NCBI GenBank assembly: GCA_002329325.1
Contig: DCTX01000026.1
Coordinates: 183,917-245,537 of the forward strand
From: Anaerolineales bacterium UBA1429
GTDB taxonomy: Bacteria > Chloroflexota > Anaerolineae > UBA1429
Reading direction: 5' to 3'
DNA: 61,621 bases
The translations under genes and the position numbers were made by a program. The notes beneath the pieces were generated by a model, which was not told the origin of the DNA, did no database searches, and was given only the letters and a program-made list of their open reading frames with translations. Each line of letters starts with the position of its first letter. The first letter of the stretch is position 1. Shown one piece after another: positions 1-7,379 of the stretch.

Positions 1-441
1 CTTGCGCAGCCTCCCGCCGAGCCGCAGGGGGCCGAGCGCGCCGTTCGCACGCTGCTGCATGCCTTTAGCAACGTCCTCGTGGGGATCAATTGCTACGCCG
101 AGTTGCTCACCAGCGAGATCCAGGAGGGCGATCCTTGCCATGGGGCTTTGAGCACGATCTGCCAAGAAGGCGCCGACATCTCTCGGATCGTGCGCGAGAG
201 GGCCACGCTGCAGCGCCACCTCAACGAGATCTTTCAGGCCCCGCTGGGCCAGGCCTGCATGTTGGAGCGGCAAGCGCTGGCCATCCTGGCGAGCAATCTG
301 GGCGTCTCGGTGCCATCGGATGAGGAGGGCGAGGCGGAACTGGATGCCGCCGCAATCGCCCAGACCCTGGCCGAGCTGCCGCCGGCCGAGGGATGGGTGC
401 TGCGCGAGACGCTACGGCGACTGGGCGTCTCCGTGGATTGA
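1..441 (+). CDS. C-terminal part of a histidine-kinase-like (HisKA-type) protein
   Basis: The frame is open from base 1, so the gene begins before the window; 146 codons are visible. Residues 18-29 (LLHAFSNVLVGI) followed by CYAELL resemble the H-box helix of sensor kinases, where the family has an L-x-H-(D/E)-F-x-N-x-L pattern followed by GYAELL; the candidate phospho-acceptor His is codon 58-60. The second helix (ICQEGADISRIVRE) also fits a dimerisation hairpin. No ATPase domain follows: the rest is a short helical, acidic tail ending in LRRLGVSVD. It may therefore be a degenerate kinase, a phosphotransfer-like protein, or a fragment whose other domains lie upstream. An ATG or GTG inside the frame (for example 79) would cut the H-box, so I do not treat it as the start. 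Confidence 0.6.
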   Translation, partial: LAQPPAEPQGAERAVRTLLHAFSNVLVGINCYAELLTSEIQEGDPCHGALSTICQEGADISRIVRERATLQRHLNEIFQAPLGQACMLERQALAILASNLGVSVPSDEEGEAELDAAAIAQTLAELPPAEGWVLRETLRRLGVSVD

Positions 442-448
442 GCGCTTC

Positions 449-468
449 GCGGGGCTAGAGGGCCCCGC
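449..468 (+). terminator. GC hairpin after the kinase-like gene
   Basis: GCGGGGC, 6-nt loop, GCCCCGC, starting 8 bases after the stop codon at 441. There is no T-tract, so termination is only a possibility. Confidence 0.3.
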
Positions 469-492
469 AGCATGGGCGGGCGCCTGAAAACA

Positions 493-532
493 AACAGGGC
501 CCCCCTTCTCGCAGGCGCAAGGGAGCCCTGTT
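493..532 (-). terminator. Terminator of the LysW-like gene
   Basis: Inverted repeat AACAGGGC...GCCCTGTT with a further paired inner part (CCCTT/AAGGG). On the minus strand it follows the stop of the LysW-like gene by about 30 bases and is followed by TGTTTTC. It could also stop leftover transcription from the left-hand gene. Confidence 0.6.
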
Positions 533-560
533 ACACCGATCCAGCGAGTACCGCTGTTAT

Positions 561-773
561 TTACAGATCGTCGTCCCAGTCCTCTTCGTCTTCCTCAAAT
601 TCCTCGTCATCCTCATACTCGTCCTCTTCCCAAGGCCAATCCAGCTCGATGGGATTCACGTTTACGACCTCGAGATCGGCCTCGCAGTTGTCGCAGTACA
701 CGATGTCCCCCAGCTTGGGGGCCCTGCGCAGGAAGATATTCTGGTCGCACCCAGGACAAGCAGCATATGGCAT
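561..773 (-). CDS. LysW/ArgW-type amino-group carrier protein homologue, orphan
   Basis: A 70-residue acidic protein. The N-terminal zinc ribbon has the LysW pattern: CPGC at residues 6-9, then CDNC about 23 residues later, followed by EADLEVVNVNPIELDWPWEE, which closely follows the family pattern of a (C/E)-E-L-E-V-V-x-x-x-P segment. The tail is a run of Asp and Glu. In LysW, LysX links alpha-aminoadipate or glutamate to the C-terminal Glu of an EDWGE end; here the tail reads EEDWDDDL, so the acceptor Glu is missing. No lysX, lysZ, lysY, lysJ or lysK is nearby. The start at 773 is chosen because AAGGAGAG lies just before the ATG and the promoter at 835-863 lies upstream; the longer reading frame would begin inside the -35 box. 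Function beyond a zinc-ribbon acidic protein is unknown. Confidence 0.8.
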   Translation of the reverse strand: MPYAACPGCDQNIFLRRAPKLGDIVYCDNCEADLEVVNVNPIELDWPWEEDEYEDDEEFEEDEEDWDDDL

Positions 774-834
774 GGTGATCTCTCTCCTTGCTTGGGCGGC
801 CTGCATCAAGCGCGCCTCTTCTTGAGTCAACCGC

Positions 835-863
835 AGTATAGGGGCAAGTTGGGCAAATGTCAA
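835..863 (-). promoter_or_regulatory. Sigma-70-type promoter of the LysW-like gene
   Basis: On the minus strand: TTGACA (858-863), 17-bp spacer, TATACT (835-840). Predicted transcript start near 828, giving a leader of about 55 nt. Confidence 0.75.
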
Positions 864-934
864 TGCACAATCTGTTCAAACAGCCTGCCGCACGGGTCGG
901 CCGGACCCTCTGGCCGCCGTCGCAGGCCCGCGGC

Positions 935-2269
935 TCAGGGGAGCCAGCTCGGCCAGTTCCCCGCCGCCGGCAGCAGGCGCTCATCCCCTGTCGCCAACTC
1001 CAACACCCCCAGCGCCAGGGGCCCTTCGGGCTGTTGCCAGTCGTGACGGCTGTATAGCAGCAGGCGGCCATCGGGCGACCATTGGGGCGCGCCATGATGG
1101 GTGCTGTCGTCCGCCGTCAGGGGGCGCAGCCCCTGTCCCTGGGCATCCATCAGCCAGAGCTGGCGCGGGCTGATGGCGCCGCGCATCACCGCCCGCCGCC
1201 CAAAGGCGACCCATTCGCCATCGGGCGACCAGGCCGGGTAGGCATCCTCCGTCAGAGGCGGGCCGCCGGCGGTATCGCCCGTGAGCAACGCCAGCTCGCC
1301 CGCATCCAGGTCGACCTGCAGCAGGCCCATGCCAAAGCTCTCGCCCAGCCATTGCACATAGCTCATCAACGCGACGGTGCCTCGGGGGCGCCAGGCGGCG
1401 GGAGGCGCCGCCTGGCCGGGTATCAGGTCGCCCTCCGCCGCCGCCATGTCGTAGAGCAGCATCTGCCCCGTCGAGGCGCAGAGGGCGGCCAGCCAGCGCC
1501 CGTCGGGCGACAGGCGCGGCGCGGTGGCTGCCAGCGGCTCTTGGTCCCACAGCAACGGCCGCGTCTCGCCATCCAGGGTCGCCACCCACAAGGCGATCTC
1601 TCCGGCCTCATGGCGCTCGTACACGAGCCCGGAGCCGTCGGGGAGCCAGGTCGCCTCGCGGCAGGAGGCGCCGGGGCAGCCCTGCAGCAGCCGCGGGTCG
1701 CCGCCATCCCTGGCCACGAGCCACAGATCATGGCCGCCGTCTTCGCGCTCCGCGGCGTAGGCGATGGCCTCGCCGTCGGGCGCCACGGCATAGTCGCGCA
1801 CACCCCACGGCGCCGCCGTGAGGGCCACCGGCTCTTCGCCCTGCAGCTCCAGGGCATGGATCTGCCAAAGACCCTCGGCGTCCGGCGCCAGGTACAGCAC
1901 GCGCCGCGGGGCTGTGGTAAAGCGCCAGGCCAGCCCCCAGGCGGGCAGGCGCACAGTGTAGGTCGTATCAGGCGCCAGGGCCTCGGCGGGAACAAAGGTC
2001 AGCTCGCGCCCCTCTACCCGCAGCTCGCCCTCCACGGCGGGCTCCAGCACCAGGATTGGCGCGGCCGCCTCCGCCGCGGGCGCCCGGGCCAGGGTAGCCC
2101 GCAGCGTGGCGCGGGTGGAGACGTCGCGGGCCCCATCGCGCGGCAGGCTCGCGACCAACCGCTGGCCGCGCAGGAGCAGGCCCACGGCTATACCACAGAG
2201 GGCCAGCGCCAGGGCGGCCGGCCAGATGCGGCGAAGCAGCCGCGGATGGTGGTTCAGGGTTCTAGCCAT
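935..2269 (-). CDS. Membrane-anchored TolB-like beta-propeller protein
   Basis: 444 residues. One N-terminal membrane segment (about residues 15-32) follows a short basic cytoplasmic end, so most of the protein is outside the cell. Residues about 38-118 look like an Ig-type SbsA/Big_5 domain (P-x-D-G-A-x-D-V near the start, LAPDTTYTVRL near the end, then WRFTT). The rest carries PD40/TolB-type repeats: AVAPDGEAIAYA, TWLPDGSGLVYE, RLSPDGRWLAAL, AWSPDGEWVAFG and QWSPDGRLLLYS. The family usually binds proteins or sugars as a scaffold; no catalytic motif is visible. It has its own promoter at 2321-2349, and the ribosome-binding site before the ATG is weak. Confidence 0.75.
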   Translation of the reverse strand: MARTLNHHPRLLRRIWPAALALALCGIAVGLLLRGQRLVASLPRDGARDVSTRATLRATLARAPAAEAAAPILVLEPAVEGELRVEGRELTFVPAEALAPDTTYTVRLPAWGLAWRFTTAPRRVLYLAPDAEGLWQIHALELQGEEPVALTAAPWGVRDYAVAPDGEAIAYAAEREDGGHDLWLVARDGGDPRLLQGCPGASCREATWLPDGSGLVYERHEAGEIALWVATLDGETRPLLWDQEPLAATAPRLSPDGRWLAALCASTGQMLLYDMAAAEGDLIPGQAAPPAAWRPRGTVALMSYVQWLGESFGMGLLQVDLDAGELALLTGDTAGGPPLTEDAYPAWSPDGEWVAFGRRAVMRGAISPRQLWLMDAQGQGLRPLTADDSTHHGAPQWSPDGRLLLYSRHDWQQPEGPLALGVLELATGDERLLPAAGNWPSWLP

Positions 2270-2320
2270 CTTGTGCTGTGCGCCAAGGCGCAGCCTCCCC
2301 TCTTGCGTTGCGATGGCCGG

Positions 2321-2349
2321 ATCATAGCGACACGGGGTGCTGGTGGCAA
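2321..2349 (-). promoter_or_regulatory. Promoter of the TolB-like gene
   Basis: Minus strand TTGCCA (2344-2349), 17-bp spacer, TATGAT (2321-2326); predicted leader about 45 nt. Confidence 0.65.
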
Positions 2350-2382
2350 TAACGCCCGCGCCGTGGCGCCCCTCCCGCCGCG

Positions 2383-3351
2383 TCAGGGCGAGCCGGGGAG
2401 GCGCCCCCGGCGCGCCAGGGGCAGGTGTACGGCATGGGGAAACGACCGACGGCCTGAGGCTGCGTACAGGCGCAGGGTCGCGCCGTCGGTGATGACGACG
2501 ATGGTCCCCTCCAGGTCGGTGCGCCAGATCTCGGCGCCGGCGTCGGTCAATCGCTCCAGCGTGGCCGCGCTGGGGTGCCCGTAGGGATTCGCCGCCCCCA
2601 CCGAGACCAGCCCTTGCTCAGGGGCCGCCGCTTCCAGGAAGGCGGCGGCCGATGAAGAGGCGCTGCCGTGGTGGGCGACCTTGAGGACCTGGGCCTGCAG
2701 CGGCAGGCCGCCGGCCAGCATCCGGGCTTCGGCGACGGCCTCGGCATCGCCCGCCAGGAGCAGGCTCACACCGCCGTAGGTGATGCGCACCACGATGGAG
2801 CGATCGTTGGGCTCGGCGGGCAGCGGGTCGGCCGGGTTCACCACCAGCGCTTGCACATCGCCCCAGGCGAGGCCCCTGCCCGCCCGCGCCGTATCGGTAA
2901 CGATGTTATGGGCGGCGATGCCCTGGTAGAGGGCCAGGCAGGTCTGGGTCGTGCAGTCCCACGAATCCGCCCAGAGGGCGCCCACGGGCACGGATTCGAT
3001 GACGTGGCGCAGGCCGCCGATGTGGTCGGCGTGGGCGTGGGTGGCGATGACGAGATCGAGCTGCTCCACGGCCTGCTGGTCGAGATAAGCCACCACGGTT
3101 GGCCCCGCCGAGATAGGGCCGCCATCCACCAGGACATGCTGGCCGTTGGGCATGTCCAGCAGGATGGCATCGCCCTGGCCGACGTCGATCAGGTGGGCCG
3201 TCAGCGTCGGCGGCGCTGTGGCCAGGCTGGCCGAGGCGAGGGTCGACGCAGCCAGGAGTGAGGCTGCCAGCAGCCAGAGCAAGATGCGCCGCGCCTGCGG
3301 GCGGACGCCCGTCCACGACGGATTCTGTTGCAGCGGATCCCTCGCGGCCAC
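2383..3351 (-). CDS. Secreted ComEC/Rec2-type metallo-beta-lactamase-fold hydrolase
   Basis: 322 residues with an N-terminal signal or membrane segment (about 23-45). The hydrolase domain follows at once: LIDVGQGDAILLD is the hallmark of the soluble domain of ComEC, VDGG and THAHADHIGG give the HxHxDH metal site, LLLAGDAEA supplies the bridging Asp, and KVAHHGSASSS a further metal ligand region. It lacks the competence membrane domain of ComEC, so it is one of the stand-alone extracytoplasmic members; possible substrates are nucleotides, nucleic acid or phosphodiesters, unproven here. The C-terminal tail after about 290 is unrelated and basic. Its promoter is at 3399-3427. Confidence 0.8.
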   Translation of the reverse strand: MAARDPLQQNPSWTGVRPQARRILLWLLAASLLAASTLASASLATAPPTLTAHLIDVGQGDAILLDMPNGQHVLVDGGPISAGPTVVAYLDQQAVEQLDLVIATHAHADHIGGLRHVIESVPVGALWADSWDCTTQTCLALYQGIAAHNIVTDTARAGRGLAWGDVQALVVNPADPLPAEPNDRSIVVRITYGGVSLLLAGDAEAVAEARMLAGGLPLQAQVLKVAHHGSASSSAAAFLEAAAPEQGLVSVGAANPYGHPSAATLERLTDAGAEIWRTDLEGTIVVITDGATLRLYAASGRRSFPHAVHLPLARRGRLPGSP

Positions 3352-3398
3352 GGCGCCGCCTCCCCCACCCGCTATCGTTGTGGAACCCCTTACGGGAC

Positions 3399-3427
3399 AC
3401 TATAGCGCGCGCCAGGCTGATGCACAA
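3399..3427 (-). promoter_or_regulatory. Promoter of the ComEC-like hydrolase gene
   Basis: Minus strand TTGTGC (3422-3427), 17-bp spacer, TATAGT (3399-3404). Confidence 0.65.
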
Positions 3428-3490
3428 GGGGGAACGTGTTCTGGCAGGTGGCCTGCTCGGGCTCTGCCCGGCCGGCGGCGCACCCCCCTA

Positions 3491-3519
3491 TTGCCAAGGC
3501 GCGCGACCCGTGCTATAGT
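3491..3519 (+). promoter_or_regulatory. Promoter of the thrS T-box leader
   Basis: TTGCCA (3491-3496), 17-bp spacer, TATAGT (3514-3519). The predicted start near 3526 leaves a long leader of about 360 nt before thrS. Confidence 0.8.
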
Positions 3520-3525
3520 ATGCGC

Positions 3526-3789
3526 ACAATTGCATCCCAAGGCGACGAACAGGACGAGTACCCGCCGGATGGCGCCAGGGAATGAGAGGCACAGACTGGA
3601 ACCTCTCTCGCCCCAAGGCGGCGAAAACCACCTGTGAGCTGGCTCTGGAACGGCCCGCCCTAGTATAGAGCCCCGGCAGCCCCGTTATCGGCAACCTGAG
3701 GCCGACGCGCCCATGCGCGCCGGCGAATTGGGTGGAACCGCGTGAGCACGACCTCTCGCCCCAGGGTGAGAGGTCGTTTCTTGTTTCTG
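3526..3789 (+). promoter_or_regulatory. T-box riboswitch controlling thrS
   Basis: The conserved T-box sequence is at 3725-3742 (GAATTGGGTGGAACCGCG); its TGGAACC part forms the bulge that pairs with the uncharged tRNA acceptor end. It is followed by an intrinsic terminator: ACGACCTCTC (3748-3757) pairs with GAGAGGTCGT (3768-3777), and TTTCTTGTTTCT follows. The 5' part (GACGAACAGGACGAGTACC near 3542-3560 and the following long stem) looks like Stem I. A threonine ACC triplet within GCGAAAACCACC (about 3621-3632) is a possible specifier, but I cannot fold the stem with certainty. Family knowledge: uncharged tRNA stabilises the antiterminator, so low threonyl-tRNA turns thrS on. Confidence 0.9.
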
Positions 3790-3822
3790 CGAGGTGAAGG
3801 ATGGGCCGAGTCACTACCCCAA

Positions 3823-3842
3823 CCCCGGGCCTAGACCCGGGG
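3823..3842 (+). other. Extra hairpin between T-box terminator and thrS
   Basis: CCCCGGG, 6-nt loop CCTAGA, CCCGGGG. It lies after the T-box terminator and 46 bases before the thrS start, and has no T-tract. It may protect the mRNA 5' end or mark a processing site; this is a guess. Confidence 0.4.
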
Positions 3843-3888
3843 AGTGCGCGATACCGAGACACAAAGACCGTTTCAAGGAGTTGATCCT

Positions 3889-5628
3889 ATGCCAGACCCA
3901 GAGATGGATAGAATCCGACATTCGGCAGCCCATGTCATGGCCGAGGCCGTGCAAGAACTCTTTCCGGAGGCCAAGTTCGGCATTGGCCCGGCCATAGACA
4001 ACGGCTTTTACTATGACTTTGACCTGCCCCGCGCCCTCACGCCCGAGGACCTGGAGCAGATCAGCGAGCGCATGAAGGCCAGCATCCAGGCCAAGAAGCC
4101 CTTTGTGCGCGAGGTAGTCTCGCGCCAGGAGGCAATGCAGATCTTTGGAGACCAGCCCTACAAGCTGGAGCTGATCGCGGAAATGCCGCCGGACGAGGTC
4201 ATCAGCGTCTACCGGCATGGCGATTTCGTGGACCTCTGCCGTGGCCCGCATGTGGAGCACACGGGCGAGCTGCGCTGGGATTCCTTTGCCCTGCTGAGCT
4301 CCGCCGCCGCATACTGGAAGGGCGACGAGCATCGCCCCATGCTCCAGCGCATCTATGGCACCATCTGGAAGAGCAAGGACGCGCTACGAGAGTATCTGGC
4401 GTACCTCGAGGAGCTGGAGCGGCGCGACCACCGGCGCGTGGGCCGCGAGCTGGACCTGTTCAGCACCCACGAGGAGGCGGGCGCGGGCTTGATCTACTGG
4501 CACCCCAAGGGCGGGCGCATGCGCGAGATCATTGAGGATTTCTGGCGCATGCGGCACCGTGAGGGTGGCTATGAGCTGCTCTACACGCCCCACATCGGGC
4601 GCTCCTGGCTGTGGGAGACGTCGGGTCACCTGGATTTCTATCGCGAGAGCATGTATGCGCCCATGCAGATCGAGAACCAGGATTTCTACCTCAAGCCCAT
4701 GAACTGCCCGTTCCATATCCTGATCTACAACTCGGACGTGCGCTCCTATCGCGAGCTGCCCTTGCGCTGGGCCGAGCTTGGGACGGTCTATCGCTACGAG
4801 CGCAGCGGCGTGTTGCACGGGCTGATGCGGGTGCGCGGCTTTACGCAGGACGACGCCCACATCATCTGCACGCCCGAGCAGATCGAGGACGAGATCCTGG
4901 GGGTGTTGCGCTTTTCGCTGCAGCTCTGGCGCGACCTGGGCTTTGAAAACGTGACGGCCTACCTGGCCACGCGCCCTGAAAAGGCCGTGGGCGAGCCGGA
5001 GCGCTGGGCCCAGGCCACCGAGTCGTTGCGCAAGGCGTTGGAGATCGAGCAGGTGCCCTTCAAGATGGACGAGGGCGGCGGGGCGTTCTACGGCCCCAAG
5101 ATCGATCTCAAGATCAACGACGCCCTGGGGCGCGAGTGGCAGATGACCACGATCCAGTTCGACTTTAACCTGCCCGAGCGCTTCCGGATGACCTACACGG
5201 GCGCCGATGGCCAGGTGCACCAGCCCTATATGGTGCACAGGGCTCTGCTGGGCTCGCTGGAGCGCTTCTTTGGCGTGCTGATCGAGCACTATGGCGGGGC
5301 GTTCCCCGTGTGGTACGCACCCGTCCAGGTCAAGCTGATCCCCATCGCGGATCGCCACGTGGCCTATGCCGCCCAGGTGGCCGAGCAGCTCAAGGCGGCC
5401 GGGCTGAGGATCGAGATGGACGACAGCGGCAACCGCATGAACGCCAAGATCCGTGACGCCCAGCTCCAAAAGATCCCCTACATGCTCGTCATCGGCGATC
5501 GGGAGATGGAGGAGGGCTCGGTGTCGGTGCGGCTGCGCACCAACGAGAACCTGGGCGCCATGCAGGTGGAGGCCCTCATCGCGCGGGTGCAGGACCTGGT
5601 GGCCCGCCGCGCCAACTATGAGCTCTAG
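3889..5628 (+). CDS. thrS: Threonine-tRNA ligase
   Basis: 579 residues; class II synthetase that charges tRNA-Thr in the cytoplasm. The N-terminal TGS domain of typical bacterial ThrRS is absent and the protein starts directly with the editing domain: HSAAH (H11, H15) and CRGPH (C117, H121) are its HxxxH and CxxxH ligands. The catalytic core follows with the zinc Cys in KPMNCPFH, motif 2 around FRYER-like TVYRYERSGVLHGLMRVRGF, and motif 3 HRALLGSLERFFGVL. The anticodon-binding domain begins near APVQVKLIPI. The start at 3889 has CAAGGAG seven bases upstream; an in-frame GTG at 3844 has no such site. It is under T-box control and ends at a strong terminator. Confidence 0.95.
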   Translation: MPDPEMDRIRHSAAHVMAEAVQELFPEAKFGIGPAIDNGFYYDFDLPRALTPEDLEQISERMKASIQAKKPFVREVVSRQEAMQIFGDQPYKLELIAEMPPDEVISVYRHGDFVDLCRGPHVEHTGELRWDSFALLSSAAAYWKGDEHRPMLQRIYGTIWKSKDALREYLAYLEELERRDHRRVGRELDLFSTHEEAGAGLIYWHPKGGRMREIIEDFWRMRHREGGYELLYTPHIGRSWLWETSGHLDFYRESMYAPMQIENQDFYLKPMNCPFHILIYNSDVRSYRELPLRWAELGTVYRYERSGVLHGLMRVRGFTQDDAHIICTPEQIEDEILGVLRFSLQLWRDLGFENVTAYLATRPEKAVGEPERWAQATESLRKALEIEQVPFKMDEGGGAFYGPKIDLKINDALGREWQMTTIQFDFNLPERFRMTYTGADGQVHQPYMVHRALLGSLERFFGVLIEHYGGAFPVWYAPVQVKLIPIADRHVAYAAQVAEQLKAAGLRIEMDDSGNRMNAKIRDAQLQKIPYMLVIGDREMEEGSVSVRLRTNENLGAMQVEALIARVQDLVARRANYEL

Positions 5629-5635
5629 GATGCGA

Positions 5636-5675
5636 AACGGGGCATCCCACCCGATGGTGGGATGCCCCGTTCTTT
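5636..5675 (+). terminator. Intrinsic terminator after thrS
   Basis: AACGGGGCATCCCACC pairs perfectly with GGTGGGATGCCCCGTT (5636-5671) and is followed by CTTTC. The gene that follows is on the other strand, so it may serve both. Confidence 0.85.
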
Positions 5676-5718
5676 CGCCATACGGCGGGGGCGAGCCCGC
5701 ATCAGCGGGCCCGCGCTT

Positions 5719-6102
5719 TTACCCCTGCACCGCCAGCTCTTTTTCCACCGGCAGGATGATCTGATCGTAGCGCTCGATCTTGACGTTCAGGCGCTCCAGG
5801 GTCCTCTGCATCTCCTGGATCCTGGCCACCAACTGATCCCGCTGCTCCGTCAGGAGCGCCAGCCGGGCCTCTACGGTCTCCTCGCCCTGCTGAAACAGCG
5901 AGACGTATTCGATCAGCGCCTCGATGGGCAGGCCAGCGCCCCGCATGCACTTGACGAACTCGACCCAGCGGCAATCCTGCTCCGTATAGTCCCGGATGCC
6001 GCTGCCGTTGCGGTGCACACGGGGGATCAGGCCGATGCGCTCATAGTAGCGCAGCGTGTCCGCCGTGAGCCCATACTTCTCACTGACCTCCGAGATCATC
6101 AT
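5719..6102 (-). CDS. MerR-family regulator, AdhR/NmlR-like
   Basis: 127 residues. The N-terminal winged helix reads ISEVSEKYGLTADTLRYYERIGLIPRV, then the MerR effector-linked helix and a long coiled coil (about 75-115) that dimerises the protein. Two cysteines, C44 and C52, sit in DCRWVEFVKCMRGAGLPIEAL. The second matches the conserved single Cys of AdhR/NmlR proteins, which family knowledge links to sensing of aldehydes, methylglyoxal or other electrophiles by thiol modification. It lacks the C-terminal metal-binding Cys pairs of MerR, ZntR and CueR. It is the last gene of a five-gene operon with a MerR-type promoter at 9804-9834, so it most likely activates its own operon. ATG at 6102 or the next codon; AGGAG is upstream. 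Confidence 0.88.
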   Translation of the reverse strand: MMISEVSEKYGLTADTLRYYERIGLIPRVHRNGSGIRDYTEQDCRWVEFVKCMRGAGLPIEALIEYVSLFQQGEETVEARLALLTEQRDQLVARIQEMQRTLERLNVKIERYDQIILPVEKELAVQG

Positions 6103-6135
6103 GGGTCCATCTCCTGTGGTGGGCGGCGCCTGTCC

Positions 6136-6768
6136 TCACCGGATAAAGTTGGTGAAGGTGATCTGCTCCTGCTCGGGGAGAGGCACGCCGGCCTGGGCGC
6201 CTGCTTCTTTGCAGCGCAGGAACCAGGCCATGTTCCTGGCCAGGATGCGCATGGTCTGCAGGCCTTCCAGGTCCTGCTTCACCTGGTCCGGGGTGGCGCC
6301 GTGCACCATGTTCCAGTAGCGTGAAGAGATCACGGGCATCTCGGAGATGGTCAGGTACTTGATCATCTGGTCAAAGGTCGCCGTGGTGCCGGCCCGGCGA
6401 GCCGAGACGATGCAGGCCGCCGGCTTGAGGTAGAAGAGACCGCGACCCCCACGAAGGTTCGTGTAAAAGGCGCGGTCCATGAACGAGGTCATGGCCCCCG
6501 TGGCCCCGGCATAGTGCACCGGCGTGCCGAACACGAACCCATCGGCGCCCTCAGCCAGGTCGAGAAACTCGTTCACCGTGTCGTCAAAGACGCAGCGTCG
6601 CTCTCTCCCGCAGTGGCCGCAGGCGGTGCATCCCGCCAGGGGCTGCGTCCCGATCTGAAAGATCTCGCTCTCGATCCCCTCGGTCTGAAGCGTTGTGGCG
6701 ATCTCGCTCAACGCCGTATACGTGCACCCCTTTGGGTGCGGGCTGCCATTCACCAATAGCACGCGCAC
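6136..6768 (-). CDS. Iron-sulfur flavoprotein / NAD(P)H-dependent FMN reductase family
   Basis: 210 residues, GTG start with GAGGAGGT upstream. A flavodoxin-like fold: the phosphate-binding loop GSPHPKGCTYTAL (residues 8-20) binds FMN, and FGTPVHYAGATGAMTSFMDR is the second flavin loop. CTACGHCGRERRC gives a compact four-Cys motif (CX2CX2CX5C) as in methanogen-type iron-sulfur flavoproteins, which carry a [4Fe-4S] cluster and transfer electrons. In the operon it probably supplies or drains electrons for the two Fe-S aldo/keto reductases; its true partner is not shown by sequence. 33 bases separate it from the merR gene. Confidence 0.82.
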   Translation of the reverse strand: MRVLLVNGSPHPKGCTYTALSEIATTLQTEGIESEIFQIGTQPLAGCTACGHCGRERRCVFDDTVNEFLDLAEGADGFVFGTPVHYAGATGAMTSFMDRAFYTNLRGGRGLFYLKPAACIVSARRAGTTATFDQMIKYLTISEMPVISSRYWNMVHGATPDQVKQDLEGLQTMRILARNMAWFLRCKEAGAQAGVPLPEQEQITFTNFIR

Positions 6769-6839
6769 TTGGTACCTCCTCTATGAGCGGGCTCTGGCCG
6801 GGCAAAGCTGCGCTCCGCCCGCGCCTCATCCTGCTTACG

Positions 6840-7235
6840 CTACCTGCGATACTGCTCGTCGCTGACGTGTTCCATCCACTGGACCCGCTCGCCCTCGATG
6901 GTCTCCTGGATGGCGATGTGGGTCACGGCGGTGGTGGGCGCGGCCCCGTGCCAATGCCTGGCGTGGGGCGGGATGCGCACCACGTCGCCGGGGCGCATCT
7001 CCTCCACAGGGCCGCCCTCTTGCTGCACCCAACCGCAACCGGCGGTGACGACCAGGACCTGGCCGGCCGGGTGGGTGTGCCAGGCCGTGCGGGCGCCCGG
7101 CTCGAACGTCACCAGCGCGCCGCTGCCCCGCGCCGGGGCGACCGCATCAAACAACGGATCCACCCGCACCGTGCCGGTAAAGGTCTCCGCCGGCCCCTGG
7201 CGCGAGGGCTGTGTGCCGACTCGTCGAATCTCCAT
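6840..7235 (-). CDS. Small cupin, hydroxynitrile-lyase-like (GtHNL) family
   Basis: 131 residues, a single-domain cupin. Motif 1 is GARTAWHTHPAGQVLVVTAGCGW and motif 2 is PGDVVRIPPHARHWHGAAP; the two His of HTH, the Gln and the His of HWHG are the usual metal ligands. The start (FTGTVRVDPLF) and end (WMEHVSDEQY) match the cupin family that includes the Mn-dependent (R)-hydroxynitrile lyases of Granulicella and Acidobacterium. Many members accompany carbonyl- or quinone-metabolising enzymes, so cyanohydrin chemistry is not implied. AAGGAGGAA precedes the ATG. It is third of five genes in the AdhR-like operon, in line with handling a reactive carbonyl. Confidence 0.82.
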   Translation of the reverse strand: MEIRRVGTQPSRQGPAETFTGTVRVDPLFDAVAPARGSGALVTFEPGARTAWHTHPAGQVLVVTAGCGWVQQEGGPVEEMRPGDVVRIPPHARHWHGAAPTTAVTHIAIQETIEGERVQWMEHVSDEQYRR

Positions 7236-7379
7236 TGCTTCCTCCTTTTGCCGTCTCTGGTTCTTGCGACGTGTACGCTTGCGGTTCCCAGAGCGCCCCT
7301 GCCATCGGCATCCCTGCGCGGCCCCGAAAGCGGCCCCTCGCCGGTGGCGCCGGGCTCCCTGGCGATCAAGGGGCGCGGC

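Noticed and set aside
774..863. Longer N-terminus for the LysW-like protein
   Set aside because: It would begin inside the -35 box of its promoter, and the LysW family starts at the internal ATG.
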